Source: a virus. Taken from it: DNA of 64,000 nucleotides. Where the stretch lies: positions 1 through 64,000 of the IMG/VR virus record IMGVR_UViG_3300025413_001393; one strand, given 5' to 3'. Position 1 is the stretch's first letter; every line of letters begins with the position of its first letter. The notes under the pieces are model-generated. The model had not been told where the DNA came from. It ran no database searches and saw only the letters and a list, made by a program, of their open reading frames with translations. Shown here piece after piece: positions 18,191 to 25,860 of the stretch. Position numbers and translations under genes: made by a program.

Positions 18191-18478
18191 ATGGACTTTA
18201 AATTATTAGTTGAAGAATTACTTTTAGAAATTGATAAGAGCAAGATGCCTTGTAACAAACCTCGTCGCATACGCAAAGGGGAACCTGGTGCCGGTACAAA
18301 AAAATTTGTTGTCAAAGCTTGTGAAAACGGAAAAGAAAAAGTTCTTCGCTACGGAGATGCTCATTTAAAGATTAAAAAGAGTTTACCAAAGCACAGAAAA
18401 GCCTTCAGAGCTCGTCATAAATGCGATCAGCATCATTCTAAACTTACAAGACAGTACTGGGCATGCAAAGCATGGTAA
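18191..18478 (+). CDS. Small basic Cys-containing protein (DUF6321-like), capsid-targeting-like N-terminus
   Basis: 95 residues, very basic (many Lys, Arg, His). It contains MPCNKPRRIRKGEPGAGTKK, FVVKAC, and a C-terminal RARHKCDQHHSK...YWACKAW, a layout I associate with the phage family DUF6321. The four cysteines could bind zinc. The first residues (MDFKLLVEELLLE) form a short amphipathic helix ending in an LxE site, like peptides that target T4 internal proteins into the prohead and are then cut by gp21. Possible role: a DNA-associated internal head protein. It lies 4 nt after the endonuclease gene; AATAAATA precedes it by 5 nt. Confidence 0.65.
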   Translation: MDFKLLVEELLLEIDKSKMPCNKPRRIRKGEPGAGTKKFVVKACENGKEKVLRYGDAHLKIKKSLPKHRKAFRARHKCDQHHSKLTRQYWACKAW

Positions 18479-18479
18479 T

Positions 18480-18632
18480 ATGGAATCTTTCCAACAGTTT
18501 TTTACGGAACAAAAAGTAAAGCGAGATCGTTGCTTATGTAAAGCTGATCAAGTATATGGAAAGAAAACATCTGCTTATAAATCTGGTGCTGTTGTCAAAT
18601 GCAGACAAGGTAAAATTTGGAAAAAGAAATGA
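18480..18632 (+). CDS. Tiny basic protein with T4 CTS-like N-terminus
   Basis: 50 residues. The N-terminus MESFQQFFTE closely parallels the capsid-targeting sequence MKTYQEFIAE of T4 internal proteins, including a glutamate at position 10 where gp21 would cut. The rest, CLCKADQVYGKKTSAYKSG then VVKCRQGKIWKKK, is a basic Cys-containing module seen in many aquatic phage proteins. The start follows the previous stop by 1 nt, and the stop overlaps the next ATG as ATGA. Coding is supported by this tight spacing. Confidence 0.65.
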   Translation: MESFQQFFTEQKVKRDRCLCKADQVYGKKTSAYKSGAVVKCRQGKIWKKK

Positions 18633-18871
18633 ACTTTAGAAAATTAGTACTAGAAGCTTTTGAGAAAGAAAAGAAAGAAGGTCTTCATGGCTGGTTTTCT
18701 CGCAACCACGGCAAAGGCTGGGTGGATTGTAAAACAGGAAAGCCGTGTGGCAGACAAAAAGGAGAAAAAAGAAAAGGCTATCCAGCATGTAGACCGACAA
18801 TGGCTATGTGCAATAGTAGTAAGAACAAAAAGAAAGGATCTAAGAGGATATCTTGGAAAAAGAATAAATAA
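18629..18871 (+). CDS. Small basic Cys-rich protein, capsid-targeting-like N-terminus
   Basis: 80 residues from the ATG at 18629 that overlaps the preceding TGA; an in-frame TTG at 18617 is unlikely. After MNFRKLVLEAFEKE (again an amphipathic helix with an LxEA site) comes GLHGWFSRNHGKGWVDCKTG, then KPCGRQKGEKRKGYPACRP, a Cys/Gly/Lys-rich module common in phages of aquatic environments. It is strongly basic and may bind DNA or zinc. It is the third small basic gene in a row, so the three probably share a role, inferred to be packaged internal head proteins. Confidence 0.65.
   Translation: MNFRKLVLEAFEKEKKEGLHGWFSRNHGKGWVDCKTGKPCGRQKGEKRKGYPACRPTMAMCNSSKNKKKGSKRISWKKNK
18863..18870 (+). promoter_or_regulatory. 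AATAAATA box
   Basis: 5 nt before the ATG at 18876. A similar AATAAATA at 18178-18185 precedes the ATG at 18191 by 5 nt. Confidence 0.35.
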
Positions 18872-18875
18872 CTTT

Positions 18876-19382
18876 ATGCCTTACAATATTATCAAAAGCG
18901 AAAAAGGAAAATATAAAGTCCGTTATAAAAAGGGCGGTAAGATGCATACTATTCCAGGAGCTTCTGAATCTAAAGAAAAAGCTAAGAAGCGTATTGCTGC
19001 TATTGAAATTAGTAAGCATAACGAAAGTCTTGTAAACGAATTTAACGTTCTCGACAACGAAGACCAACAAGAGATGCCAGCTATTTGGTGGAAGAATATT
19101 AAGATGGAGTCTGCTCCTAATGGCAGAATTGCAATCGAATTTTACGAAGAAACAGGGGAAGAACCTACGTTGGTTCTTTATTATAATCACGAACATGGTT
19201 TTTCTGATGATATCGAAGTTGAGGGAATTCATTACGATGAAGCAGATCAAAATCCTAAATTTGATATGGATCAACTCCAGTTTGCTATATCTGCTGCTGA
19301 AGAAGAAATGAACAAAAGCGAAGAAGACGAAGACAATGAAGAGTTTCAATTTGAAGCTTTGTTTAATTCTTTGATGAAGTGA
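18876..19382 (+). CDS. Hypothetical protein, basic N-terminus and acidic C-terminus
   Basis: 168 residues from the ATG at 18876, just after the previous stop and 5 nt behind an AATAAATA octamer. A longer frame running back to 18660 overlaps the preceding real gene and is rejected. The first 45 residues (KYKVRYKKGGKMHTIPGASE then SKEKAKKRIAAIE) resemble the small basic modules upstream. The middle is a beta-rich segment (GRIAIEFYEETGEEPTLVLY), and the end is strongly acidic. Its TGA overlaps the GTG start of the gp4-like gene by 4 nt. Confidence 0.6.
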   Translation: MPYNIIKSEKGKYKVRYKKGGKMHTIPGASESKEKAKKRIAAIEISKHNESLVNEFNVLDNEDQQEMPAIWWKNIKMESAPNGRIAIEFYEETGEEPTLVLYYNHEHGFSDDIEVEGIHYDEADQNPKFDMDQLQFAISAAEEEMNKSEEDEDNEEFQFEALFNSLMK

Positions 19383-19828
19383 ACCGGAAAAGAACGCAAA
19401 AGTATAAACAAGGTATTTATGCGTGTATATACCCAGAAAAATATCGGGGTACCTTTCCCATATACTATCGCAGCTCGTATGAATTACGAGTATGTAGACT
19501 GCTCGATAACAACCCAAATATTATTTCATGGGGATCAGAATCTGTTATAGTACCTTATCAAAACCCTCTTACTGGTAGAGTCTCAAGATATTTTATCGAT
19601 TTCAATGTTACAATGAGAGATAAAGAAGGAACTCTTAAAAAGTTTCTTATCGAAATAAAGCCTCACGCTCAGACTCTTCCTCCAGTACAAACAAGAAACA
19701 CAAAGTCTCTATTAAGAAGACAAGGAGAGTATATTAAGAATCAAAAGAAATGGGAAGCGGCCCGAGCTTTTGCTGCTAAACACGGAAGCGAATTTGTAGT
19801 GCTTACTGAGAAGCACCTTAACTTTTAA
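19379..19828 (+). CDS. gp4: Head completion nuclease-like protein (T4 gp4-like)
   Basis: 149 residues, the usual length for gp4. Diagnostic segments are PIYYRSSYELRVCRLLDNNP, IISWGSESVIVPYQNPLTG, RYFIDFNV and FLIEIKPHAQTLPP, which together match the TnsA-like nuclease fold of phage head completion proteins (D...ExK catalytic pattern). The protein acts late in head maturation before tail joining. The start is GTG, overlapping the previous stop by 4 nt. Its TAA interlocks with the TAA of the convergent fibre gene over 19825-19828. Confidence 0.9.
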   Translation: MNRKRTQKYKQGIYACIYPEKYRGTFPIYYRSSYELRVCRLLDNNPNIISWGSESVIVPYQNPLTGRVSRYFIDFNVTMRDKEGTLKKFLIEIKPHAQTLPPVQTRNTKSLLRRQGEYIKNQKKWEAARAFAAKHGSEFVVLTEKHLNF

Positions 19829-21570
19829 AGTTCAGCATCTGCTGTCCACTGCAAATATCCATCGGTTTGGCTAGCTACAGTTACAGTAGCTGTTATAAAA
19901 TTATTTTCCGATACTGCGTTTATAGGAGTAACAAGTGATTGATTTGTACCCGGAGTAGTAGTATTGTAAACAGAGAACTTATTCACTGTTCCATCGATTG
20001 CATAGCCTGTAACGGTGGGATTAGTTCTCTTCGAAGCTCTAAAAGGTATACACCAACTGTAGTTATTAGATACAGGATAAATGTGATAGATGCCAATATT
20101 AGTATTAGTACCAGGTTTAACATTTAAATTATAACTCTTTTCATAGTACCTCTGACAAAGAGCTAATTCTGTTCCAATTGGACGATGTTCAAACGGTGTA
20201 GCAATCGAACCTTCTTCAAGTTGAACTTCACTAATATATATGGTCTGTCCAGCCAAAAGCGGAAAACTATCAACTGGGTAAATAGCTATTCCGTTAGCTC
20301 CATTAGAAGGAACTGTAAATGTAAATGTAAAAGTTTGTAGGGTATTTGTGATAGTATAATTGCTAGCAAAAAACCCGATGCCACCGCCTTCTGTATATGC
20401 ATCATTTGCCCCTTGAGCATATGTAGCGACTACTTGTGTGTTAATCGACGCTCCATTAGATTGTGCTTTAAATGACAAAGTAACTGTTTTTTCAACAAGA
20501 TCATAGCAATTGGAAGACTCAATACGTTGACCGAATGCTGTATACGTATTACCAGCTCCACCTGTCATAGCTATTGCATATTTTGTACCAGGCCAGGCAG
20601 TTACTACTTGTTGTACAGCCATACTACTACCCATTGATTGAAAAAACCAACGATCTATTGAACCATAAAAAGCATTAGCACTATTAGCTACTGTATAAGG
20701 ATTACCAGCGCTTCTCTGATCAATACGCATATCCCCATTGATAATTTTATTTCTAAAACCAGTATAGCTAGGTTGAATGTTATTAACAGCATTTAAAACT
20801 TGCTGAGCGCTAAGTCCAAAGTTATTAAGAGTTTGATTTGTAGCATATTTGATGCAAGGAAGAAGAGCTACGTTTTTAGGACGAGTTTCAGATCCAACGT
20901 TAGCGTTTACTGGTGTTACTTTAGTGTAGCTTGAAGGAGTAGTGCTCCAACCATCACCGTCTGTAAATATTCCATTACCACCTGTAGATCCAGTATTATA
21001 ACCTCTTCCGTTTTGAAGCTGCATTACTATGTTTACAGCTGAGCCAGGAACTACTCCAGTTTCAGCACTCAAATCAAACTTTTGAAATTGATCATTTTGT
21101 TTGCTACCAAACGATCTTCCGGAATCAACTCCAAGACCATGATCCCAACCTCTTACAAACTGTCCACGAAGATCGGGAAGATTAAACGTGTTTCCAGAAC
21201 CTCCGTAAGTATAATCAATAACGTTAAACAAATCTAGATAATTTGCTTTTGATAAAGACTGTCCGTTACATTCAAACCATCCGGCAGGAGGTGTTGAATC
21301 AGCAAAAAATATTATAGTACCAATTGGTACACTGTCTCCTGCATTTGAGCCCTCAATAGTCAGTGTGTTTTTTCCATCAGATTTTACATTAATACCGTTA
21401 GTTCCTACTAAACTTACACCAGTAATGCCTGTACCAACATGACCAAGAAGTTGGTTTGTGTCTAATTGCACGTCTTGAGGTTGAGCTATACTTGGAAGAG
21501 GATTTGCTTTAACGGTATTGCCGTTCATTTGCTGCAATTCCAAATTACTAACTAGTGTTTTAGTACTCAT
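19825..21570 (-). CDS. Tail fibre with phage tail collar domain
   Basis: 581 residues. After an N-terminal region shared with the upstream fibre (MSTKTLVSNLELQQM...KANP), residues about 90-165 form a Phage Tail Collar domain: VPIGTIIFFADSTPPAGWFE, CNGQSLSKANYLDLF, TFNLPDLRGQFVRGWD. The last 310 residues, beginning FRNKIINGDMRIDQRSAGN and ending in SEVQLEEGSIATPFEHRP, are a jelly-roll tip found on many phage fibres and thought to bind host glycans. A TATTTAAT sequence (ATTAAATA on this strand) lies 5 nt before the ATG. Likely a short tail fibre or receptor-binding protein. Confidence 0.85.
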   Translation of the reverse strand: MSTKTLVSNLELQQMNGNTVKANPLPSIAQPQDVQLDTNQLLGHVGTGITGVSLVGTNGINVKSDGKNTLTIEGSNAGDSVPIGTIIFFADSTPPAGWFECNGQSLSKANYLDLFNVIDYTYGGSGNTFNLPDLRGQFVRGWDHGLGVDSGRSFGSKQNDQFQKFDLSAETGVVPGSAVNIVMQLQNGRGYNTGSTGGNGIFTDGDGWSTTPSSYTKVTPVNANVGSETRPKNVALLPCIKYATNQTLNNFGLSAQQVLNAVNNIQPSYTGFRNKIINGDMRIDQRSAGNPYTVANSANAFYGSIDRWFFQSMGSSMAVQQVVTAWPGTKYAIAMTGGAGNTYTAFGQRIESSNCYDLVEKTVTLSFKAQSNGASINTQVVATYAQGANDAYTEGGGIGFFASNYTITNTLQTFTFTFTVPSNGANGIAIYPVDSFPLLAGQTIYISEVQLEEGSIATPFEHRPIGTELALCQRYYEKSYNLNVKPGTNTNIGIYHIYPVSNNYSWCIPFRASKRTNPTVTGYAIDGTVNKFSVYNTTTPGTNQSLVTPINAVSENNFITATVTVASQTDGYLQWTADAEL

Positions 21571-21595
21571 TGTATTATTTAATAACTAAACAGGT

Positions 21596-23224
21596 TTAAT
21601 AACTACCATGATTAAAATACGGACTAGTAATAGTATTCATATCAAAATCTTTGACGTGCTGATAACTTAATATTTTATCTGGGTAGTCATAACCACACAC
21701 ATATACGTCTCCATTTGGCAATAGGCTACTTCCACCGTATCCGTAGATACCAGTGTTGGAAATAAGTTTTATTTGTATAGTAGTGTTGCTGTAAGGATTA
21801 TATATTATACCATAAGACGCACACCACGGAGGAAAAAATAAATTACCATTAGGCAATAAAGTACCTCCGCTATAGTTTAAGACGTTACCAGGGGAAGAGT
21901 TATGCCACCCTAAAACGCCTGTAGTTGTATGGCTATTAGCAACAGGGTCGTATATTAAAGCTCCTGTAGAATTAGCATTATTTGGTGCAGCTACTACCTT
22001 ACCTTCAGCAGTTAACCTACCACCAAACCATCCACCAGTAGTTGTAGGAATCGTACCTCCAGCAGCAGTAAAACTGTTTGTGCTTGGATTGTATATCCAA
22101 GCTGAATTAGAACCTGTAGCTCCGTTTCCGGGTATTCTGTATACACGACCGTCTCTTAAGGTACAACACGTCCACGAATTGCCTGTTGGAGCATTAATTG
22201 ATTCCGTCGTAGTGTTTGTTACAGGATCGTATATTGTTGCTTTGACGTCAGAAGTATTAGGATTGCAATATATTCTACCATCTGGCAATAAAACAGAATT
22301 ATAAAAATTCTTTTGCCAATGAGCTAATGTACCTCCACATTGTGTTGCAGTTCCTGCTACTAAATTGAGTATTGATCCGTATATTGTCATTCCTGCGTGG
22401 CCACCTGTTCCACCATACAAATATCCCGTAGGAGTAATAAATACTCTTCCATCCACCATTAAGCAACCTCCTCCGCTTTGGCCGACAACACCGGAAGCGA
22501 GATAACCTCCACCAGATTTAGAACTAAAAATAAAACCATCAAAAGAAAATACGTTACCGTCTCCTAAGACTATAGTTCCTTCGCCCTTACCCGTACCTTG
22601 ACCACCTGGCTCGGATACTGATATTGCGGCTGACATAACAGGTACAGCTGCATTAACTGCAACCACACTTTGTAAGTATGCAGTAAAATCATCGCTTCTA
22701 CTAATTTGTTGAGATATTCTATTTGAACCAGTTTCGTCTGTAAGGAGTTTATTTGTTTGTCCAGCAAACCAACATGGTGCTGAGAGGGCAGGAGTTAACA
22801 ATTGTGTAATTAAATTAGAAAGATTGTTACCATCTATTCTAATAGTGTTGCCGCTAGTACTGGTTTGAATTCCGTTAATACCTTGAAGTCTAATTGCAGT
22901 TAAACCATTTGTAGCATTACCAAGAACCGTGTTAACAGGAATATTAAGTCCTGTTAAACCTACAGCGCCTGAAGGATTGCAAAATACTTGGTTCTCGCCA
23001 ATATTTAAAGCAGTTAAGCCCACACCAGCTCCTGATGGATTACATACAACTTGATTATCAGCAATAGTAATAGAACCAAGACCGCCTGAAAAATTAGCAA
23101 CAAGCTGATTTGAACTTACAACCATATCATATGGCTGACCCTGACTATTAGTTGGATTAGCTTTAATGCTGTTAGCAGGCATGCTGCTAAGCTCGAAGTT
23201 TGAAACTACTGTTTTAGTGGCCAT
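21596..23224 (-). CDS. Tail fibre with Kelch-like propeller
   Basis: 542 residues. The N-terminal 130 residues resemble those of the downstream collar fibre (KTVVSNFELSSM, KANP, LVANFSGGLGSI, then a GLTAIRLQGINGIQ module), a probable virion-attachment domain. From about residue 200 there are at least six Kelch-like repeats of the form LLPDGRIYCNP...IYDPVTNTTTE, predicted to fold as a beta-propeller and likely to bind sugars or proteins. AATAAGTA lies 6 nt upstream of the ATG. Probably an alternative or accessory receptor-binding fibre. Confidence 0.75.
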   Translation of the reverse strand: MATKTVVSNFELSSMPANSIKANPTNSQGQPYDMVVSSNQLVANFSGGLGSITIADNQVVCNPSGAGVGLTALNIGENQVFCNPSGAVGLTGLNIPVNTVLGNATNGLTAIRLQGINGIQTSTSGNTIRIDGNNLSNLITQLLTPALSAPCWFAGQTNKLLTDETGSNRISQQISRSDDFTAYLQSVVAVNAAVPVMSAAISVSEPGGQGTGKGEGTIVLGDGNVFSFDGFIFSSKSGGGYLASGVVGQSGGGCLMVDGRVFITPTGYLYGGTGGHAGMTIYGSILNLVAGTATQCGGTLAHWQKNFYNSVLLPDGRIYCNPNTSDVKATIYDPVTNTTTESINAPTGNSWTCCTLRDGRVYRIPGNGATGSNSAWIYNPSTNSFTAAGGTIPTTTGGWFGGRLTAEGKVVAAPNNANSTGALIYDPVANSHTTTGVLGWHNSSPGNVLNYSGGTLLPNGNLFFPPWCASYGIIYNPYSNTTIQIKLISNTGIYGYGGSSLLPNGDVYVCGYDYPDKILSYQHVKDFDMNTITSPYFNHGSY

Positions 23225-23230
23225 AATATA

Positions 23231-23252
23231 TACTTATTAAAGTATACTTATA
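23231..23252 (-). promoter_or_regulatory. Tandem AATAAGTA and TATAAGTA boxes
   Basis: Two octamers 14 nt apart (23231-23238 and 23245-23252) upstream of the Kelch-like fibre ATG at 23224; the nearer is 6 nt away. Confidence 0.45.
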
Positions 23253-23676
23253 AAAAGAAAACGTAAACATCTTCTCCTACTACAGACGTAGAAATATTTT
23301 TGTAACTCATATTTGAGTCATTTAACGATTTAACAAAACCAGGCCATTCTTTAATAGTTGTTTTGGCTACTCGGCCTGATACCGAATTTGCTTGAACTGC
23401 AGGAATTGCAGCAAACAAATTTTCAACATTCTGTAACGTATTTGTACTTTTAGCATATTGATACAATACTGTGCCAATTGCAGTTGCATTCATAGTTACG
23501 TACGTTGATACTTTACTCTTGCAAGAACAATGTTCATTTACTGATGCACTTTCTATATCTGCTGTAATAGAAGGAGCTGCTTTAATAAACAAATCTTTAA
23601 ACGAAGAATCTACAGCTATTAGTTGTAAAACAACTGAGCCAAGTAACGGAGATGCAATATATTCGTCGAATGTCAT
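23248..23676 (-). CDS. Hypothetical protein in tail-fibre cluster
   Basis: 142 residues, mostly helical by pattern, with NEHCSCKSKVSTYV near residue 50 giving a Cys-x-Cys pair. No family recognised. TATAAGTT lies 5 nt before the ATG. It sits between the Kelch-like fibre and a small membrane protein and could be a fibre chaperone or adaptor, but nothing in the sequence shows this. Confidence 0.5.
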   Translation of the reverse strand: MTFDEYIASPLLGSVVLQLIAVDSSFKDLFIKAAPSITADIESASVNEHCSCKSKVSTYVTMNATAIGTVLYQYAKSTNTLQNVENLFAAIPAVQANSVSGRVAKTTIKEWPGFVKSLNDSNMSYKNISTSVVGEDVYVFFL

Positions 23677-23679
23677 ATA

Positions 23680-23988
23680 TTAACTTATAAAATTAATAGA
23701 ACTTTTTTCATTCTTTTTGTATAAAAAACAAGCAAACAAATGTGTTGCTAGACCACAAAATATATTTGTCAAAAGTATACAATCGTGATCCAGTCTTATA
23801 GGATTATACAAAAAAGAAACAACCAAACCAAACCAAAACGAAGAACATTCGGGGCACAAAAACGGTTTACGAATTACAGGAATTGTTGCAATAAAATTTC
23901 GAATTGGCTCAAAAATTTTAGAAAAACTGTACATATAAGATACAGACAAACTCAATAATACAAAATAAAGTAAATTTAACAATAACAT
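23680..23988 (-). CDS. Small membrane protein with CPxC motif (DUF1360-like)
   Basis: 102 residues with three hydrophobic segments (about 2-22, 48-62 and 70-90). Between the first and second is KPFLCPECSSFWFGL, resembling the CPxCxxFW segment of DUF1360 membrane proteins. The start overlaps the stop of the upstream gene by one base (TAATG). The function is unknown. A membrane role such as superinfection exclusion or lysis accessory cannot be excluded. Confidence 0.55.
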   Translation of the reverse strand: MLLLNLLYFVLLSLSVSYMYSFSKIFEPIRNFIATIPVIRKPFLCPECSSFWFGLVVSFLYNPIRLDHDCILLTNIFCGLATHLFACFLYKKNEKSSINFIS

Positions 23989-24290
23989 TACACAATAAAA
24001 TTAATAGGTGTTGATATGACTGGTTTAGGATTTATTGGGTTGTTTAGTTCTTCAATTAAATCTACGTAATCATCTGACTCTTCTAATAAAACTCTTTTAA
24101 CGTACTCGTCACAAATAGAAATGATTTGTGATGTTAAATCTTTATCCGGATCTAGTAGAGAAGTAGTTATATTAAAACTCGAATATTCTGTTTTTGAATT
24201 TTTAAACAAAGGAGAATAAGGTCTTACAACAAGACTATCTATTTCCTTATCTTCGCTTATAATATCAAAAGATGTGTTTAATTCTAACAT
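23988..24290 (-). CDS. Hypothetical acidic protein
   Basis: 100 residues, acidic, with a helical middle (ISICDEYVKRVLLEESDDYV) and a proline-containing C-terminus. Not recognised. It sits 4 nt downstream of the polyglycine adhesin gene, with which it is probably cotranscribed. Small proteins after fibre genes are sometimes assembly chaperones; here that is only positional inference. Confidence 0.5.
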   Translation of the reverse strand: MLELNTSFDIISEDKEIDSLVVRPYSPLFKNSKTEYSSFNITTSLLDPDKDLTSQIISICDEYVKRVLLEESDDYVDLIEELNNPINPKPVISTPINFIV

Positions 24291-24294
24291 TTTA

Positions 24295-25848
24295 CTAAAC
24301 GTAATTACCTTTTACGTCAGTAGCTTTCAAGTCAGAAAAATTAGTTATATAAGAAGAACCATCAATATATTTACCAGCTGCACCACCTTTGCCTCCTGTA
24401 GCATCAACCAATTCTGTATATTGACTATAAGTTATGGAGACAAAACCACTTCCTCCGGCATATCCATTAAAACTAGCTCCTGAATATTCGACTCCACTTT
24501 TACCTGCACTTTTTCTTCCGCCTTGGTAATTTCCTCCAGCACCACCTTTACCGTACGGGCTATATACCGAAGCTCCGCCAGGAGATGTAGCAGATTCATT
24601 AGTATCTGAAGTATTTGAAGTACCGGGATTTCCCTTTGTTACATTACCGGACCCCCCGGCACCTACATAAGTAGGTCCAGAACCACCACCGCCATACGCA
24701 TTGCCACCACCACCGCCTCCATTCGCAAAACCTAAATTTACACCGCCAACGACAACACCCGAGTCACCACCAGCTTTTCCTGGTGCAGAACCTCCTCCAG
24801 ACCCGTATCCAGCTGCTCCGGCAGCTCCAACTTTTACAGAAATTGTTTGACCTGGCGTAACACTAACAACTGTTGATGAATATCCTCCAGAACCACCACC
24901 AGCACCTATATAAAACCCGTGACTTGTGAGGCCACTTTTTGTATGGCTAGTACCGCCACCGCCGCCGCCACCGCCACCAACAGCAACAACAGTTATGTTC
25001 GTAACGCCAGCTGGAACTAGCCAATCAAGCGAATCCGTAAACGTTACAGTAACGGGTGGAGTTAACGTTTTATCTAAAAAAGAACCAGGTGCTCCAGGAT
25101 TTCCAGGATAACCTGGTTGACCTCCTTTACCGTTTGCAGTAGTACCAGTTCCTGTATCAGCATTACCGTCTGTTCCGTCTATTCCATTCGAAAAAGTAGT
25201 TGATGGACAGTGTAATTTTTTGCAATTATAATGAGTTTGATTATAACAAGTACAACCAGCATAACAATCGCTATAATAACAACCAGTACCATACGTTGTT
25301 GCAGGAATAGCTGGATTTGGATTGGTTCCACCGCCTGATGTGTAGTAGCCAGGACACGAATTGCTACCGCATGTATAACCCGTACTCGTGTTAACTGTTT
25401 CAGAAGTGGTCTTAATACCACCAGAACCGCCTCCACCTCCACCACCACCATAAACAGTTCCGTTGTTTATAATCGTGCAGGTAGTAGTGGCTAGAATTGC
25501 TGTTCCCCCAGGTTGACCGTCGCTGCCAGCATATTTTGTGGCACTAGTACCTCCTACTCCATTTGCTCCTCCTCCTCCGTGTATATTACCGTTGTTGATA
25601 ATTGTTACTAAATCATCGTATGCAGCATCTCTAAACGAAAAAACTAATATAGCTGGAAGTGTTGCATCGTTGGAGCTAACTGTAACTCCTGGTTCAATCG
25701 TAAGAAGCATTCGAAGTCTTTCAACTCCATTCCAACCTAATGCTTTAGCTTTATTGTATACGTTTAAGTTTGTCGTATTAGTAGAAATTGAGCCAATAAC
25801 ATTATAATACTGACCAGCTATAACTCCGGACTTATATCCATTTAACAT
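24295..25848 (-). CDS. Glycine-rich adhesin / tail-fibre tip with Cys-rich insert
   Basis: 517 residues. From about residue 110 on there are many Gly-rich runs (for example GGGGGGSGG and VVAVGGGGGGGGG), typical of phage Gly-rich fibre tips; gp38-type adhesins build packed polyglycine-II helices from such runs. Residues about 165-225 form a Cys-rich insert with around ten cysteines (CGSNSCPGYY, CYYSDCYAGCTCYNQ, CKKLHC). A strand VTFTDSLDWLVPAGVTNITV matches the Gly-rich-domain lead-in seen on other fibres. It is probably the host-contacting tip acting with the neighbouring 890-residue fibre. Confidence 0.7.
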   Translation of the reverse strand: MLNGYKSGVIAGQYYNVIGSISTNTTNLNVYNKAKALGWNGVERLRMLLTIEPGVTVSSNDATLPAILVFSFRDAAYDDLVTIINNGNIHGGGGANGVGGTSATKYAGSDGQPGGTAILATTTCTIINNGTVYGGGGGGGGSGGIKTTSETVNTSTGYTCGSNSCPGYYTSGGGTNPNPAIPATTYGTGCYYSDCYAGCTCYNQTHYNCKKLHCPSTTFSNGIDGTDGNADTGTGTTANGKGGQPGYPGNPGAPGSFLDKTLTPPVTVTFTDSLDWLVPAGVTNITVVAVGGGGGGGGGTSHTKSGLTSHGFYIGAGGGSGGYSSTVVSVTPGQTISVKVGAAGAAGYGSGGGSAPGKAGGDSGVVVGGVNLGFANGGGGGGNAYGGGGSGPTYVGAGGSGNVTKGNPGTSNTSDTNESATSPGGASVYSPYGKGGAGGNYQGGRKSAGKSGVEYSGASFNGYAGGSGFVSITYSQYTELVDATGGKGGAAGKYIDGSSYITNFSDLKATDVKGNYV

Positions 25849-25860
25849 ATATTAAAGTAG

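Noticed and set aside
18660-18875. Longer reading frame extending the 18876-19382 gene upstream
   Set aside because: It overlaps the 80-residue basic Cys-rich gene in another frame; the ATG at 18876 follows that gene's stop and an AATAAATA box.
18840-19517. 225-codon minus-strand frame
   Set aside because: It is Phe/Ile/Ser-rich antisense to two well-supported plus-strand genes.
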